Shown piece by piece: positions 51,031-51,909 of a DNA stretch of 51,909 nt. Positions within the stretch are counted from its first letter, which is position 1, and the number at the start of each line of letters is the position of its first letter. The notes under the pieces are model-generated. The model searched no databases. It had not been told where the DNA came from and saw only the letters and a program-made list of their open reading frames with translations. The stretch is from positions 1 through 51,909 of the forward strand of contig NZ_PYWN01000075.1 in NCBI RefSeq assembly GCF_003049505.1, read 5' to 3'. Made by a program: the position numbers and the translations under genes. Origin of the DNA: Metasolibacillus meyeri (GTDB taxonomy: Bacteria; Bacillota; Bacilli; Bacillales_A; Planococcaceae).

Positions 51031-51049
51031 GATAATGATAATCGTTTTC
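51031..51049. promoter_or_regulatory. Fur box
   Basis: GATAATGATAATCGTTTTC matches 17 of 19 positions of the Fur consensus GATAATGATAATCATTATC. It lies 78 bases before the fhuF start and next to the promoter of the divergent candidate small RNA. Iron-replete Fur would repress both. Confidence 0.85.
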
Positions 51050-51127
51050 ATTTAACTTGTCAACAGTATTTGTGCAATTTTTATTTTCATCTTAAAAAAT
51101 GTTATGATAGTTGAAAAAGGTGAGTTT

Positions 51128-51838
51128 ATGCCCACATTATCCTATGATCAAATACGTCAATTAAATGCTTATAGTATCTATACCGAGAATCCTGAACGCC
51201 CTTTATTTACTGTAGCTAATTTACAAAAAGATTTTTATTTAACTGATTTTCGCAACTTAATGATGGGCATTACACAGGCTGCCACAGAAACAGCCGCTAT
51301 TTCTCATTTCACTCGTCGCTACGGTATGTTCGTTGCCATGCAATTTTATATGTTAGCCGTTTATGATGAAGTTTGGGACGGAAAACTAGAGGACATTCGC
51401 TTCGCACTCGTTCACGAATATGGTATCAATACGCTTGGTACATTTATTACAGCAAATGATTTTCGCTATGTGGAAGATAACGAACGCGAAACTGTTATCC
51501 ACAAAATATTATATAAACAAACTTTTGAAATTATTCAGCAGCTACGCAAAACAACATCTATTTCACCGCTCATTATGTGGGAAAATATTTTTGGCTACCT
51601 TATATGGCATTACCATACCTTGCTCGAGAATCCAGCATTAGCTGACCGAGCATACGAGGACATTGAAATACTTGAAGAAACAAAAGTGTGGAACTACATT
51701 TCCGATAAATCACTGTTTTTAAATTACACAGGCGGTAAGCATCCTTCCCAGTTGTTAAATACACCCGTTCGCAAAAGCTGCTGCCAATCAAAGGATATTC
51801 CTGGTTTAATAGCCTGTGGATTTTGCCCATTGAAATGA
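51128..51838 (+). CDS. fhuF: FhuF-like ferric siderophore reductase ([2Fe-2S] protein)
   Basis: A 236-residue cytoplasmic protein. Its C-terminus has the FhuF-specific cluster motif Cys218-Cys219-X10-Cys230-X2-Cys233 (KSCCQSKDIPGLIACGFCP), which binds a [2Fe-2S] centre. The N-terminal and middle parts are helical (FTRRYGMFVAMQFYMLAVYD, SPLIMWENIFGYLIWHYH) as in FhuF and related siderophore-interacting proteins. It would reduce ferric siderophores to release iron. The ATG at 51128 is 7 bases after AAAGGTGAG; the reading from 51104 is unlikely. A Fur box upstream gives iron-dependent repression. No siderophore transport genes are visible before the window ends. Confidence 0.87.
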   Translation: MPTLSYDQIRQLNAYSIYTENPERPLFTVANLQKDFYLTDFRNLMMGITQAATETAAISHFTRRYGMFVAMQFYMLAVYDEVWDGKLEDIRFALVHEYGINTLGTFITANDFRYVEDNERETVIHKILYKQTFEIIQQLRKTTSISPLIMWENIFGYLIWHYHTLLENPALADRAYEDIEILEETKVWNYISDKSLFLNYTGGKHPSQLLNTPVRKSCCQSKDIPGLIACGFCPLK

Positions 51839-51841
51839 ATA

Positions 51842-51868
51842 AAAACCACCAGTAAAACTGGTGGTTTT
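51842..51868 (+). terminator. Terminator of fhuF
   Basis: AAAACCACCAGT (51842-51853) and ACTGGTGGTTTT (51857-51868) form a perfect 12-base stem with a 3-base loop. The last 40 bases of the window hold nothing recognisable. Confidence 0.9.
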
Positions 51869-51909
51869 CTCTGCGCGTGAAACGCTGGGGTACTGGCCCA
51901 CGTCTAAAG

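Noticed and set aside
51869-51909. Start of a tRNA or further gene at the right edge
   Set aside because: The 40 bases after the fhuF terminator show no cloverleaf parts, ribosome site or start codon.

Overview
The window looks like chromosomal DNA of a low-GC Gram-positive bacterium of the Bacillales, most likely Planococcaceae (Lysinibacillus or a close relative). That assignment is inference from AT-rich codon use, AGGAGG-type ribosome binding sites, frequent TTG/GTG starts, YfiB/YfiC, Ctc and HelD homologues, a SAM-I riboswitch and a lysine 6-dehydrogenase gene. No rRNA, tRNA, CRISPR array, transposase or phage module is visible. Most of it is ordinary core and housekeeping sequence with short convergent or divergent operons separated by strong hairpin terminators.

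Layout. 1-2.1 kb: a self-regulated GntR/ABC-transporter operon of the YtrA type. 2.2-6.5 kb: an AEC carrier, a decayed stretch followed by a DUF4279 gene lacking a normal start codon, a nitroreductase, a secreted-amidase-like protein and a DUF2804 protein. 6.6-12.6 kb: an orphan CcsA cytochrome c assembly protein, an AgrC/AgrA-like two-component pair without agrBD, a Cache-domain chemoreceptor and ribosomal protein L25/Ctc behind a textbook sigma-B promoter. 12.8-19.7 kb: HelD, a newly noticed 45-residue basic ORF, a double GNAT acetyltransferase and a heterodimeric ABC exporter. 20-25 kb: a PAS-degenerate GGDEF-EAL phosphodiesterase, a split ThrE exporter and a PdaC-like deacetylase. 25-31 kb: a secreted beta-propeller protein, a two-gene lysine degradation operon and an AIM24-family protein. 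31-35 kb: small membrane proteins, an interspersed-repeat relic, and a metallophosphoesterase-uppP operon. 35-39.6 kb: a two-component system with an unannotated 50-residue membrane peptide ORF wedged between regulator and kinase, a small HTH-like protein and a short homoserine dehydrogenase. 39.9-42 kb: a SocA/Panacea-like protein and SAM-riboswitch-controlled metY. 42-51.9 kb: an NfrA-like oxidoreductase, signal peptidase I, a second chemoreceptor, an unrecognised membrane protein, YhhN, PepT, an efflux transporter, a phased 21-bp repeat, and a FhuF-like iron reductase behind a Fur box.

The observation I rate highest is between 50.83 and 51.05 kb. Two consecutive hairpins carry T-tracts on the minus strand, where no gene is present. 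A minus-strand promoter abuts the Fur box that also serves fhuF. The predicted RNA of about 85 nt folds into a 5' hairpin and a terminator whose loop is CCCCCCTCATTT, complementary to Shine-Dalgarno sequence. This is the architecture expected of an FsrA/IsrR-like iron-sparing small RNA. It is a prediction from sequence alone.
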